Assembly: GCF_964656455.1 (NCBI RefSeq)
Contig: NC_135720.1
Coordinates: 101,320,696 to 101,384,695, forward strand
Direction: 5' to 3'
Source: Halichoerus grypus
Lineage: Eukaryota; Chordata; Mammalia; Carnivora; Phocidae
Length of the DNA: 64,000 nt
This document shows positions 48,135 to 59,148 of the stretch, in pieces. The notes beneath the pieces were generated by a model that did no database searches, was not told the DNA's origin, and was given only the letters and a program-made list of their open reading frames with translations. The translations under genes were made by a program, and so were the position numbers. Positions within the stretch are counted from its first letter, which is position 1. Each line of letters opens with the position of its first letter.

Positions 48135-48930
48135 AGCAGCAGCAGTATTTGATTCCTTATAAATTCTGTTTTTCTAACCGATGTCATGACCTGGAGGAAA
48201 GGACCTTCCTCTTTACAAGGAAAAAGCCTCTCTGGAAGGAAATAACATGTAATAACATGCTAACTCCAGGGAGAAGTTGGCATTGAGTGTGTTGGCTGAG
48301 TGAACCTGCAGAAGCACAGTTAGGTAGAAGCAGAAATTCCCTCCACCTGCCCACCCCACCCATATCCTACACCCACATGGGCTAACCCTTCCATGCAGGT
48401 TTTTGTATCTCCTGAACAAGGAACTGAGCTGGTTATGGGGACAACAATAAGAAAGACAAAGGATATTTGACTGCCAGCTGCCTGGTTTGGTGTACTCTTT
48501 ATCCTTGTAAAAACTGTACTTCAAATAAGATGAAGAAATATGGCATTTGGAATGGGGCAGAAATCCTGGCCAAAGGGGAATCCAGCCACGAGTCTGAATG
48601 AAGGTGCGGTAAGGGCCTTGAGACTCCTGCTAAGTAATTTAATAACTTCTCCTCAGCTTTAACCTGAAAAGTCCTCTTTGAAAGTCCAGACTGGCTTTTT
48701 CCAGAAGCCATTTCAGCAGGAGAGTGAAAGCCAACAGAGAAGGCTTTCCTGAGGGCATTAGGCATGGGTCTGAGAGGAACACAGCTCCCTCTTTTCTCTC
48801 TCAATTCAATTCCTGGGACAGAAGCCATCAGCCAGAGCTCCTGAAATTGACTTTACTTCAATTCCAGGTCCCTTCATGATCTGAGGTTAACACAGGGGCT
48901 CCATTTGCTGAGAGGTTAGTTCCAGGAGAT
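48135..48930. other. unique DNA
   Basis: Two antisense frames of 103 and 109 codons (48213-48524 and 48499-48828) have no recognisable domain. I see no repeat. Confidence 0.4.
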
Positions 48931-48937
48931 GAGTTTT

Positions 48938-49115
48938 GTTGCCACAGGATTTTGTAAATAAAGTTTTATCAGAACACCACTATACTCATTCTTTTACACA
49001 CTTTTGCACTGCAACAGTGGAGTTGAGTTGTTGCCACAGAGATGATATAGCCTACAAAGCCTAAAATACTTGTTATCTCTCCTTTACAGAAAAAGTTAAC
49101 ACCTGACACAGGGTA
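48938..49115. mobile_element. hAT-type DNA transposon fragment (probable)
   Basis: 'ttgtaaataaagttttatca', 'gcaacagtggagttgagttg' and 'gcctacaaagcctaaaatac' match the body of a common mammalian hAT-type element. Its other end may be the short segment at 47862-47900. Confidence 0.5.
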
Positions 49116-49398
49116 CAAAGAGAAAGATCCTGCACCCTCCTCTAACAGGAATGAAGCTACTTATCAAGCATTCCAGATATCAGTAGAAAATGGAATGCTA
49201 GGTAGGGAACTGCAACAAAGCTCCAAATGTATAATGAGGCATTACAGGACTGATAGAGTAGATTTCAGGAATACTATAAACACATAACTTTTCCTTATAA
49301 TGCTGACACCACTGAAAAATAAATTATCCAACCACAGCTAAATCTCATTGTCTATAGCTATTTTGCTTACTAAGATATTAAAGTGAGATAGCTTAAGT

Positions 49399-49738
49399 AG
49401 AGAAAGTCAATTATCATATGGTTTCACTTATTTGTGGAACATAAGGAATAAATGGAGGACATTAGGAGAAGGAAGGGAAAAATGAAGGGGGGGAAATCAG
49501 AGGGAGAGACAAACCATGAGAGACTATGGACTTTGGGAAACAAACTGAGGGTTTTAGAGAAGAAGGAGGTGGGGGGATGGGTTAGCCCGGTGATGGGTAT
49601 TAAGGAGGGCATGTATTTTATGGAGAACTGCGTGTTATACGAAAACAATGAATCGTGGAACACTACATCAAAAACTAATGCTGTACTGTATGGTGACTAA
49701 CATAACATAATAAAAAATTTAAAAAATAAAAAATAAAT
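49399..49738 (+). mobile_element. very short 5'-truncated L1 (3'UTR only)
   Basis: It contains the last bases of ORF2 and the second G-rich block of the 3'UTR, lacking the first block. A 14-bp duplication 'aaagtgagatagct' lies upstream (about 49379-49392) and again at about 49739-49752. Confidence 0.88.
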
Positions 49739-49754
49739 AAAGTGAGATAGCTCA

Positions 49755-50470
49755 ACATCTTGTTGACAAAGAGAAAAACCAAAGTCAACCTATTATAGTT
49801 GAACATGACACAAAAATTTCTTCACAGTTGTCAAGTTTGTGTATAAGTCTACAATCACAATTCCAGATTTCCTCAATTACGTAAATTATATTATCTAGAT
49901 TTGTCCCATACTGGCTAAAAATTGTTTGGGATTTGAGTTGGAAATAAACCTATGGGAAGAGGACAAGAATGACTTGAAATGAAAATGTCTGGAAAAAGTA
50001 AAAGCTAACACTTCTATAAATGTTCTTCATATCTTGGGTTGTACCTAACCTTGTGCACTCTGTTCACATCTCCTTTCAAATTTTATTCACAGACCTTCCA
50101 GAGGTAACACAGGTTATCCTATTTAACTGTAACTCTCTTTATCAAAACCCATCTTCATCACCTTTTTTTCCTCTAACCACTTCTGTCATTTGCATGAACA
50201 TTTATCCCTTGACTCATTAATACCTTGGGGTACATCCCAGTGTTAAAAAGAAAATATGCATTCAACAATGCTATTGTTAGTAAGAATATTAAAATATTAG
50301 ATATGTATCTGTAACAATAGGTATAAAATATGTATATACATTTATATATTGAAGGATCAAATAAACAGTTATTCATATTAATGTTGTTAGAAGTCAAGTT
50401 TTCAATATATGAAAAAATCTGAATTGAATTTTTATGATCTCTTTATTTATTTTTTCTCTTTTAAAAAAAA
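49755..50470. other. unique DNA
   Basis: Nothing recognised. Confidence 0.4.
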
Positions 50471-50479
50471 GTATATGCC

Positions 50480-51740
50480 CCCCAGCTCTGTTCACCATAA
50501 AGATCAAGAAACAACAATAAACTGAGGCCAATGAGAAACACTGGTACCTAGATTACAACGTCTAAGTACCATCACTTCCCCCTAAAATGTGCCAGCTCCT
50601 TGGAGAAATGGCTAATTCAGGACTGTGGAAGGAAACCTGGAACTTCTTGACACACCAGAAAGGAAGGACGTAATGAAAGACATTCTAGAGACATCTCTAA
50701 GACCTATTATTAAGTAGAACAAATCACAGAAATGTCAAAGTATACAGGAGCTGACAAGCAAAAGCTATCAATGGCCAAAAATAAGACAATTGGACATCAA
50801 AAAGAATGAGAGAAATGGATTAAAATACATAAAATATATCAAAACCATAATGATATTTTTTAAAATTACTTATTGGTTACTCTTGGAGGTTACCATGACA
50901 CCACCTCATTATTCTAAAATTTGGTAAATAAGTCCAAAAAAGCATGCATTTATCTTGCCTTTCCAGTGTGGACTATAAATGGTCAATGAAAGAATATTCT
51001 TTCTTATGGAAGAATCATAACTAATAAGAGCAGAGATAATGATAGAATCAAAAAATCACCATTTTGAAAATTCTAATGAAATTCTATGCAGAGGTAATTG
51101 TTATCAATGTCTGTTAAAACCATTCAGAGAAAGATTTCTGGGAAAATTTAAATGAAGTTATCAGGCTTGCAATACCAGACCCACGGATCAATCTCCACAT
51201 TATTAAAACTAATATCCCTTCTGGTGTATTGCAATAATAAATTTACAGCCCCACCTATGAATTATTCTAGCTCCCCCCTCTGAAAAAGAAATTGAATCTG
51301 AATCTATTCAAGTCTTTATATCTATCAAGTTTACAGGAAGTAAATGGGATAAATTGCCATCAGCAAAATACGGAATGCGGAGAATTTTATGTGACAATTG
51401 ACTGTTTCCTTCAATAAAGAATTGGCATTTTAAAGAGGAAAGGGGAGCTAATATGGATTATAGAATATATAATCCATATGCAATATATGGACAGGCTTAC
51501 ATCCTTGCATTATTGGCAAATGAACTATGAAGACATTTTTGAGAGCAATAGGGAGTATTCTTCATATAGACTGGCTATCAGATGAATACCAAGAATTATT
51601 CTTAATTTTACTAGATTTAAAATATGGTTATATTATTAACATCTTTATCTGGTAAGGGGCACTAAAGCATTTGTGAATGAAAAAATATGGTATCTTAAAT
51701 TTTCTTTTAAATATTACAGTAAAAAAAATGGAGGGGTGAT
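50480..51740 (+). mobile_element. ancient LINE-type 3' fragment (probable)
   Basis: 'tgccagctccttggagaaat', 'cacggatcaatctccacatt', 'gcggagaattttatgtgaca' and 'ccaagaattattcttaattt' follow in order a long old mammalian LINE-derived repeat. No coding remains. Family not assigned. Confidence 0.5.
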
Positions 51741-52121
51741 AATTGAACCAAGAATGGCAACATTTTGATAATCGTTGTAATGGGATAAACCTATGAAGTT
51801 TCATTGTACTATTCTCTTTACTTTTGAAAATAAATGTACATTGGAAATTTCCATATATAAAGGACTTAAAAGGGAGAAGAAAATTATTGTCTATGCAACC
51901 CGGAAGTACAGCTGGGAAAAATAGAACTTTACCTTCTCTCCAGTTTTTGTGCAACTTTGGAAACATGTATATTCAGTACTGCTCCAAGTGGGATTCAATG
52001 TAGATATCTTGCCAACAGTTTAATTATTTGAAAGATTACCATGTTTTAAGGGAATGATGCTACTACAGCGATATTGAGATCTGTGTTCCACTCTATTCTA
52101 TCTGTAGGTAGCAATGATAAA

Positions 52122-53671
52122 CCTCAGTGGTTCTGAAACTTCTGGTCCTCAGATCCTTTTTATTCTTAAAAATTGTAGAACACCCCAAAGAATTTTTTAA
52201 TGTGGGTTACATTTATGCCAATTCTTTGTTAAAAAACTCCATTACATGTTCACATAAAAGACCTATTTTATAAAAAATAACTGTATTTCCAAAAACTTGG
52301 TAAGAAGACTGGCCTCATTTTCCATAGTTTTTCAAGTTTTCCTGATGTTTGGCCTAATTAAACGTGACTGGATTATCATATTGGCCACTGCATTCAATCT
52401 GTTGCAATATATTCTATTTAAAGTAGGTAACAAAAATTCAGTTTCACACAGATATATAGTTGGAAAAAGGTTATTTTGATAGCTCTTTGAGATAATTGTG
52501 GCTATCTTTCTTTTTTTTAAGGATTGTATTGATTGATTGATTTAAGAGAAAGAGCATGAGTGGGAGAATAGCAAAGAACAGGGACAAGCTGACTGCACTG
52601 AGCACAGAGCCTGACACAGGGCTCAATCTCACGACCCTGAGATCATGACCTGAGCTGAAATCAAGGGTGGGACGCTTTACTGACTGAGCCACCCAGGTAC
52701 CCAGTGGCTATCTTTCTTTGATACCACACCAAAACCGGCCAAGGCCATCGTTTCTTAAAGATTAGTTATAATGTGACATCAATTAACTCTTCCCACTCAG
52801 TTATATGAAAACCCATTCGTCCCTCTACCACTTCAGATGTCCTTTTACTGATGCATACTTTTGTTGTATAACTCATTGGCTGTTTATAAAATATGGGTTC
52901 ACTAAATTACACATATCTTCCAAACATTGACATGTTTCACTATATAATATTAAAATTCACATTTGTTAATATCACCATCGATCTCATCAGAAAACTTTTA
53001 AGTATGAGAAAGCTGCCAAGCTCACCGTGGTAGATTCAAGTGTTGCAAATTTCTAGTTTTTTACTTGAAGTCACAAATTTTATCTTTGGTAACAAACACT
53101 GTCATTGTTTTCCTTGAAATGACAGGCTTATCTTATTTGTTTTTGAGAAAATGTCTGCCAGTTACCCAAGTGTGAAGAACCATAGTTTTGTGTCAGTTGT
53201 TGCTTCGAGTCAAATGATGTTTCATGAAAACAGCAGCTTGCTCAACTCAGAATTCAAAGAATCTCACAAGTGCTTTTGTTAGAGACAAGCATCACACTCT
53301 GGTTTGCATCAGAAGTGATTTATGCACACTCCCCGTTTCATCACACAGAATATTAAAAACAACATCTATTCAAAGGTTGAAGTTTAATACAATTAATAAT
53401 TTTTACTGCTTCATTAAGGGCATTCTTAAGTGTAACTGTCACTTTTATTACTGTGGGTTCATGGTAGTGGAGAATATAATGACTGCTAATAAACTTTAGT
53501 GCTACTTTCTTGATTCTTGCTAAAGTTCCAGCAGTTTTACCCACTATCAGTGGAAAAATCAGCCACAATGAAGAAGGCAAATCATGTTTATAAAAATAGT
53601 GTTTACTTAGAGGATACCTGCAATGGTCTCAGGGATCTCCAGGGGTCTTTGGACCATGCTTTGAGAGCCAC
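52122..53671 (-). mobile_element. hAT-Charlie DNA transposon with transposase remnant
   Basis: Terminal inverted repeats are clear: left 'cagtggttctgaaacttctg' at 52122 and right, as its complement, 'cagtggctctcaaagcatgg' ending at 53671. Between them the minus strand carries broken transposase. The frame at 53353-53580 includes ARIKKVALKFISSHYILHYH and ALNEAVKIINCIK, typical of the hAT transposases related to ZBED5. Later segments are in other frames with stops. A SINE interrupts it at 52508-52701. No 8-bp duplication is cleanly preserved. Confidence 0.88.
52508..52701 (-). mobile_element. Can-SINE, antisense, older, nested in Charlie
   Basis: Reverse-complement head 'gagccacccaggtaccc' and a diverged GA block. 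'gtggctatctttctt' is duplicated on both sides. Confidence 0.92.
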
Positions 53672-53674
53672 TGG

Positions 53675-53940
53675 TCAATCTTGAATATACTACTTCAATT
53701 CCTCCACATATATTAAAGAAATGTTAATTTTAATGAAGGAAATTCATAGAAACGAATAAGTAGAACTACAGTTTTCCAAGGCTTGTTAAGTCATTAGCTC
53801 CTCAGTCAGGCCAGTATGTTCTCATGTACAAGTTTCCAGAGGAAAATATAAAACCTATCTAAAATTTATTCATATTGTTTTGATATCCTCAAAAGAAAAT
53901 ATACAGAATACTGAATTTTTTCTCGTAGACAGAAAACTTT
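53675..53940. other. unique DNA
   Basis: Nothing recognised. Confidence 0.4.
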
Positions 53941-53958
53941 AAAAAAATATATAAGGCA

Positions 53959-54314
53959 TATTGCATTATTTGTTTCAGAGGTACAGATCTGAGATTCAAC
54001 AGTCTTGCACAGTTCACAGCGCTTACCAGAACACATACCCTCCCCAGTGTCCAAATGTAGCAGGAGGGGAAGAATGAAGGGGGGGAAATCGGAGGGGGAG
54101 AAGAACCATGAGAGACGATGGACTCTGAAAAACAAACTGAGGGTTCTAGAGGGGAGGGGGTTGGGAGGATGGGTTAGCCTGGTGATGGGTATTGAGGAGG
54201 GCACGTTCTGCATGGAGCACTGGGTGTTATGCACAAACAATGAATCATGGAACACTATATCTAAAACTAATGATGTAATGTATGGGGATTAACATAACAA
54301 TAAAAAAAAGCAAA
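53959..54314 (+). mobile_element. twin-primed (5'-inverted) L1 insertion
   Basis: About 53959-54052 is the reverse complement of the first 3'UTR block (compare 4929-5022). At 54052-54054 it switches to the sense strand and continues with the second 3'UTR block to an A-rich tail. About 30 bases of the parental order are missing at the junction. The duplication ending 'atatataaggcata' is at 53941-53960 and 54315-54334. It is nearly identical to the copy at 4685-5338. Confidence 0.95.
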
Positions 54315-54389
54315 AAAAAAATATATAAGGCATAGAATTTTTGAAAATTATTTGTAAAAAATAGTTGTACGTTCACATGCAGCCATAAG

Positions 54390-55265
54390 AAAGAATACAC
54401 AGAGGGATCATGTGTACCCTTTACCCAGTTTCCCCCAGTGGCAACCTTGCAAAACTCTCCTGCAACATCACAACCAGGATATTGACATTGATACAGTCAA
54501 GAGACAGAACATTTCCATTCCTTCAAGTATTATTCATGTTGCCTTTTAGAGCCATACCCATTTCCTTCCCCCTCCTTAATTCCTGGCAACCACTAATCCG
54601 TTCTTTGTTTCTATAAATTCATCCTGTCAAAACTTTTATACAAACAGAAACATAATATGTAAACATTTGTAACTGGCTTTTCCACTTCGCATGATACTCT
54701 AGAGAGTCATCGAACTTCTTGCATGTGTCAGTAGATTATTCTCTTTTATTATTCACTAGTAATCCACAGTATGGACATACCATAGTTTAATCCATCAGTG
54801 GAAGGAAATTAAGGTTGCTTCCAGTCTTGGGCTATTAAGAAAAAAGCTGCTATTAACATTCATGTACAGGTTTTTGTTTGAACATAGTCTTCATTTCTCT
54901 GAGATAAATTTCCAGCACTACAATTGCTGAGTGTAGTAGTTATATATATTCAGTTTTTAAGAAACTCTCAAACTGTTTTTCAAAATGGCTATACTAGCTT
55001 CCATTCCCACCAGCAATATGTAAGTGATTCCATTTCTCTGCATCCTCTCCAGCATTGGTGATGTTACTATTTTATATTTTATATTTATTTTATATTTATA
55101 TAAATATAATTTATATTTATATTTATATTATATTTATATTTATATTTATTTTATATTTATATTTATATTTATTTATATTTATAAAAAATATTTTATATTT
55201 ATATTTAGTTGGTGTGCAACGATAATCACTTTGTGGTTTTAATTTACAAACGGAAACATTTTTAA
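54390..55265 (-). mobile_element. antisense L1M 3' end with TTTATA-rich expansion
   Basis: Reverse-complement L1M landmarks: 'ggcaaccactaatccgttct', 'atgtacaggtttttgtttga', 'aactgtttttcaaaatggct' and 'attcccaccagcaatatgta'. A (TTTATA)-type low-complexity tract at about 55070-55205 interrupts the L1 match, which resumes with 'cactttgtggttttaattta'. Confidence 0.8.
55070..55205. repeat. (TTTATA)n-like AT-rich tract
   Basis: About 135 bases of ttata/tttata units, inserted or expanded inside the antisense L1M. Confidence 0.93.
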
Positions 55266-55269
55266 TTTA

Positions 55270-56240
55270 CAAATATTACATCATTTGTTATAGTTCTATA
55301 GGTCCCTAAGGCTCCGTTCATTGTTCTAGTCTATTTTCTCTCTATTGCTCAGATTGGACAATTTCTATTGTTTGTTTTATAGTTTATGGATTCTTTTCTC
55401 TTACCCATCCATTCTGTTGTTGAACCATCTACTAAACATTTTATTTCTAATTGTTCTTTCATTTGGTTATCCTTGATATCTTCTATTCTTCACTGGGAAT
55501 TTCTGTTTCTTTACTGAAATTTCTTTTTTTTTTTCATTTCTTTCAAAAACTTTTATAAGTACATATTGAATTTATCATGGCTGTTTTCAAACCTTTGTCA
55601 GACAATTCTAAGATCTCTGTCACCTTGGTGTTGGCATCTATTGATTGTCTTTTTTCATACAGTTTGAAATCTTCTGTTTCCTGGAATGACTAGTGATTTT
55701 GCATTTTACCTGCACATTTTTGTAGTATATTATGAGACTCTAGATCTTATTTAAACCATCTCTCTAATCTAGTTTTCTCTAATATTCTCTGGCAGAGGAA
55801 GGAGGTCACTAACTCCTTACTGCCTAGGGAAAGTAGAAGACCAGGTTCCCCATTTGGCCTCCATTGATACATTAGGAAAGGAGCTGCCTGTTACTGTTGG
55901 GAGGGGTGGGATTTCTAGCTACTCAGGTGATCTTCCATGACATTACAGTGTGATGTGCTCCATTAATTCTGGGAAGTGGTGAAAATCCTGATTCTTTAGT
56001 GGACCTCAGGCACCACCCCAGCAGAGAAGTGAAAGGGCACCTCATTACTTCTATTGGGGCCCGATTGGGGTGGAAATCAGTTCTTCACACAGTCTCTACT
56101 AATATCAGAGGTAGGGATGTTCCATTATGAGCCCACAGAGGTGAAATACCCAGGTCCATACTTGGTCTCCCCTGATAACACATCTCTGTGAGTGTTAGGT
56201 TCCTCCTTACAGCCTAATGAAGGTCAAGCCTAAGCTCCTT
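55270..56240 (-). mobile_element. antisense L1M 5' region (5'UTR/ORF1 side)
   Basis: 'ctattgctcagattggacaa', 'caattctaagatctctgtca', 'tatgagactctagatcttat' and 'caccaccccagcagagaagt' correspond to the complement of L1M 5' sequence. Together with 54390-55265 it may be one L1M or half-L1 that lost most of ORF2. Confidence 0.6.
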
Positions 56241-56249
56241 AATCATGTG

Positions 56250-56302
56250 TGGGCTCTCTCTCTCTCTAATAAACAGATAAATAAAATCTTTAAAAAAAAT
56301 TG
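56250..56302 (+). mobile_element. Can-SINE 3' end fragment
   Basis: Only the CT-rich stretch and the 'agataaataaaatctttaaa' tail remain. Confidence 0.7.
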
Positions 56303-56385
56303 TATTGCCTCCACTATTATTTATCCTGAATATAACTCTATGCCTTGTATTAACTTGAACTTTACATTGAATAAAAACTTTATTT

Positions 56386-56397
56386 AAGAGCACTACT
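56386..56397 (+). repeat. 5' target-site duplication of the DPRX retrocopy
   Basis: 'aagagcactact', identical to 57284-57295. The bases before it ('ttt') give a TTT/AAGA-like nick site, an acceptable variant of the L1 endonuclease site. Confidence 0.9.
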
Positions 56398-56844
56398 GCT
56401 TGACACAGGACCAGAGCATGGGGACCCAGCCAGATGGGATGGCAGGCACAGGGGACCTTCCTAAAGGTTTGGTTCAAGAACCACAGAGCAAAAGTCAAGA
56501 AAGCCAAACAACAGCAATTAGCTGGGGTGGAAGTCAAGACCAGCTCTTCCAAGAGACACACGGATGCCGCTCCAGGAGCCCCCGATGGTGCCTACCCTGC
56601 TTCCCTAGTTTATACAGATCACCCCATACCTTCCTTCCAACTCAGCATATGCTCCAATTTTAAGGCTCTCCCAGACCATTCTTTTGGCCACAAAATAGTC
56701 CATTTCGGCTCCTGCCGAGATCCTAACATCTACTCCCTATGTCCCATTACGGAATCCCAAATTCTTTCCACAGCTTCACTGCTAACTCTTTGGGCTCTTC
56801 ATCTCCACCAAGAACTTAGTGAGCAAAGCCAGACACAAAAGGTC

Positions 56845-57000
56845 ACCTACTGTAACGATTCGCAATGATTCCAGACGAGAGACCGAGTCGGGACCTACGC
56901 AACGCGTAGGCATTTCAGAAACGGGCTTCATGAAAACAAAAGAAGACCCACAAGTGCCCGCGGGGTGGAATTGAGTGGCAAGAGTCGCTCAACAAACTAT
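56845..57000 (+). other. CpG-rich stretch in the retrocopy 3' part
   Basis: Around a dozen CpG dinucleotides fall in about 155 bases, including 'caacgcgtagg' and 'gcccgcgggg', whereas the surrounding window is almost CpG-free. Confidence 0.85.
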
Positions 57001-57109
57001 TGCAATGGGCATGTTTCATGTTGTAATTCGGATGGCAGGAACCTGCATGTATAAATTCATCCAAAGACACAGAAGTGTAATATTGTATAACATACACCCC
57101 AAAAAAAAC

Positions 57110-57270
57110 AATCACGTGACAGGACGGAAGCATCAGCTAATGCCACGGCGGTAACCATTTTGCAATATATAAATGTATCAGATCAACACATCATACACCT
57201 TACACTTGTATCTCAGCCAAGCTGGAGACAGTTTTTAAATTATATATCAATAAATACATACAATGAGACT
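57110..57270 (+). mobile_element. L1 3'UTR-like sequence supplying the retrocopy poly-A signal
   Basis: 'ggtaaccattttgcaatata', 'aatgtatcagatcaacacat' and 'caccttacacttgtatctca' followed by AATAAA resemble a mammalian L1 3' end. It lies inside the duplications, so it was part of the retroposed transcript. Confidence 0.6.
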
Positions 57271-57283
57271 AAAAAAAAAAAAA

Positions 57284-57295
57284 AAGAGCACTACT
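57284..57295 (+). repeat. 3' target-site duplication of the DPRX retrocopy
   Basis: 'aagagcactact', directly after the poly-A run. Confidence 0.9.
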
Positions 57296-57299
57296 TCTA

Positions 57300-57570
57300 T
57301 CTTCACTAATATTTATGAATAGTATCACTTTTCTCCTCTTTTTCACTAAAGAATGTTTAGTATTTCTCCTCCCTACCACAAACCACTTTTTTCATGGATT
57401 TCTTCTGGAAAATACTTAAAAGATATAAGCTATACAAGAAAATATGGTTATTGAATAACCCCTCCTTACCACTAACAGCCACATGGAATCCATTTCAATT
57501 AATTCAGTGTTTGATTGCTTTTTCAAGATCTGATTATGCTTTACAAATAAAGAAACAAAAAATCATTTAT
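57300..57570. other. unique DNA
   Basis: Nothing recognised. Confidence 0.4.
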
Positions 57571-57587
57571 GAATAAGGTCATACTTT

Positions 57588-57775
57588 TTTTTAAAGATTT
57601 ATTAATTTATTTGAAAGAGAGAGCACGAGTGCGAGGGGGAGAGGATGAAAGAGCGTCTTAAGCAGACTGAGTTGAGCACAGAGACCCATGAGGGGCTCGA
57701 TCTCATGACTTTGAGATCATGACTTGAGCCAAAACCAAGAGTCGGACACTTAACTGACTGGGCCACCCAGGTGCC
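57588..57775 (-). mobile_element. Can-SINE, antisense, older
   Basis: T-rich start, GA block and reverse-complement head 'gggccacccaggtgcctc'. 'aaggtcatac' is duplicated on both sides. Confidence 0.92.
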
Positions 57776-57784
57776 TCAAGGTCA

Positions 57785-59145
57785 TACATTTTTATTAAAT
57801 GTTGAAGATTAAGTAGATACAGAATATTTTTCTTTGTAGTGTAGAGAGAATACAGCAGCTATACCTGTAACTGGAGGACACAGAAAAATAGAGGATGCTG
57901 TTTGAGAGTTATCTGAAGAACTCTCTTGAAAGTCAATATTTAAAGTCATTTGGTGTTATATACAGACCATCAATCCTTAAAGTTAAAACACTGAACCATG
58001 CTGTTTGGAAAACATGATAGTATGTCAATCCAACATCAGTCATTAGTGCTTTATAATAAAATCATGTATCATGGAAACAAGAGACAAATATTTCTTGATA
58101 TAGACCAAGGAAGGAGAGCTTCTACATGCAGCACACCATCTGAGAGTGCTGACACACTCAGATGGCTTGAGGACAACACCAGACAACAGCTGAAGAGGAG
58201 AGGACATGATTATAAATAAGAAAGGGCACAAGAAATGCTCGAAAGAAAGTGATGAGGTATTGCTGCATGGTTTTGTAACAATACACATCAGTGTGACCTT
58301 GGACAAAGCCTTTCTCCTCTTAGCTTTTCTGAGCACCATCTCCCTCCTCTGCTAAATATGGAGCATGACCGGGTAATTTCAAATCACTGACAGAACTACG
58401 TGCCTGGCTTCATAGTCTTATGTTGGACCCAAATAGAATAAGCTAGATATGTTTAAAAAAACAATGGGTAATTATTATTTATGACAAGAAAAGAAGGAGT
58501 AGGAAATTCCATTAAACTTGATTCTAGTTTAAACTTGATTATCACATTAATGCCTTGATCAAAAGCATTTCCACTCAAAATTGTTTCCTTTGTGTAAAAT
58601 GTAAAATTAAGCATTCTTTAAAAGGCAAAATCTAGTAAGGAGTCAAGGAAACAGTCACTCTCTTGATTAAATGAATACATTGAGAATAATTCATGAATCT
58701 GCTTACTCTTCCCTAGTATTACAAAAGCCTAAACTTAAGTGGTAACGTCAGCAGTGAAAGTCAGATGGGAAAACTTTGACAAAGAGCTTGTCAGTCCAGA
58801 GCAAGGTAAATGCAAAAGAACCTCTCTCTTTCTAAACCTCCATCCAGAGAAGCTCCTTTGCAGTTTTAAGCAACTGCCTCCCTATAGTAGCACAAGAAGT
58901 CCTTTAGAGTTTCTTGGACAAGAGTAAAGAGAAAACAATAACTTTTGAATGACTGAAAATATTGTAACATAAATGAGAAAAAGAGCGGGTCAAACTTTTC
59001 ACTGCAACATATTTTCAAATAGGGTATTATATTCAGTTATTAATAACATTTAGTCTGATTTTTGAAGTCTGAAGTTATTTTTTACACAAAAGAGCTTTCT
59101 TAATTTTGTATCAGAGTATGAAAGGTAAGAGTTTAAGAAGTAGAT
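57785..59145. other. unique DNA with one MIR
   Basis: Apart from a MIR at about 58275-58400 nothing is recognised. Short frames at 57998-58219 and 58739-58927 have no known motif. Confidence 0.4.
58275..58400 (+). mobile_element. MIR SINE fragment
   Basis: 'cagtgtgaccttggacaaag', 'cctttctcctcttagctttt' and 'ctctgctaaatatggagcat' match the MIR core in sense order. Confidence 0.65.
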
Positions 59146-59148
59146 TGG

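Larger units (their letters stand above)
56398..57283 (+). pseudogene. DPRX: DPRX processed retropseudogene (homeobox), 5'-truncated
   Basis: The frame ending at 56868 encodes the recognition helix and following basic stretch of a paired-class homeodomain, WFKNHRAKVKKAK (from 56470). It continues with SLVYTDHPIPSFQL and GHKIVHFGSCRDPNIYSLCP, which match the C-terminal part of divergent paired-related homeobox, a transcription factor known from the early cleavage embryo. Upstream (56398-56466) the match to helices 1-2 is only partial and out of frame ('atggcaggcac...gacctt'), consistent with an 11-base deletion and 5' truncation. The DNA-binding domain is therefore incomplete. A 3'UTR of about 400 bases, AATAAA at 57249-57254, a poly-A run from 57271 and flanking 12-bp duplications show L1-mediated retroposition. 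The lack of stops after helix 3 suggests a fairly recent insertion. DPRX is known to have several processed pseudogenes in human. Confidence 0.88.

Noticed and set aside
48213..48828. Two antisense frames of 103 and 109 codons in unique DNA
   Set aside because: No domain, no splice or promoter context, and overlapping frames.
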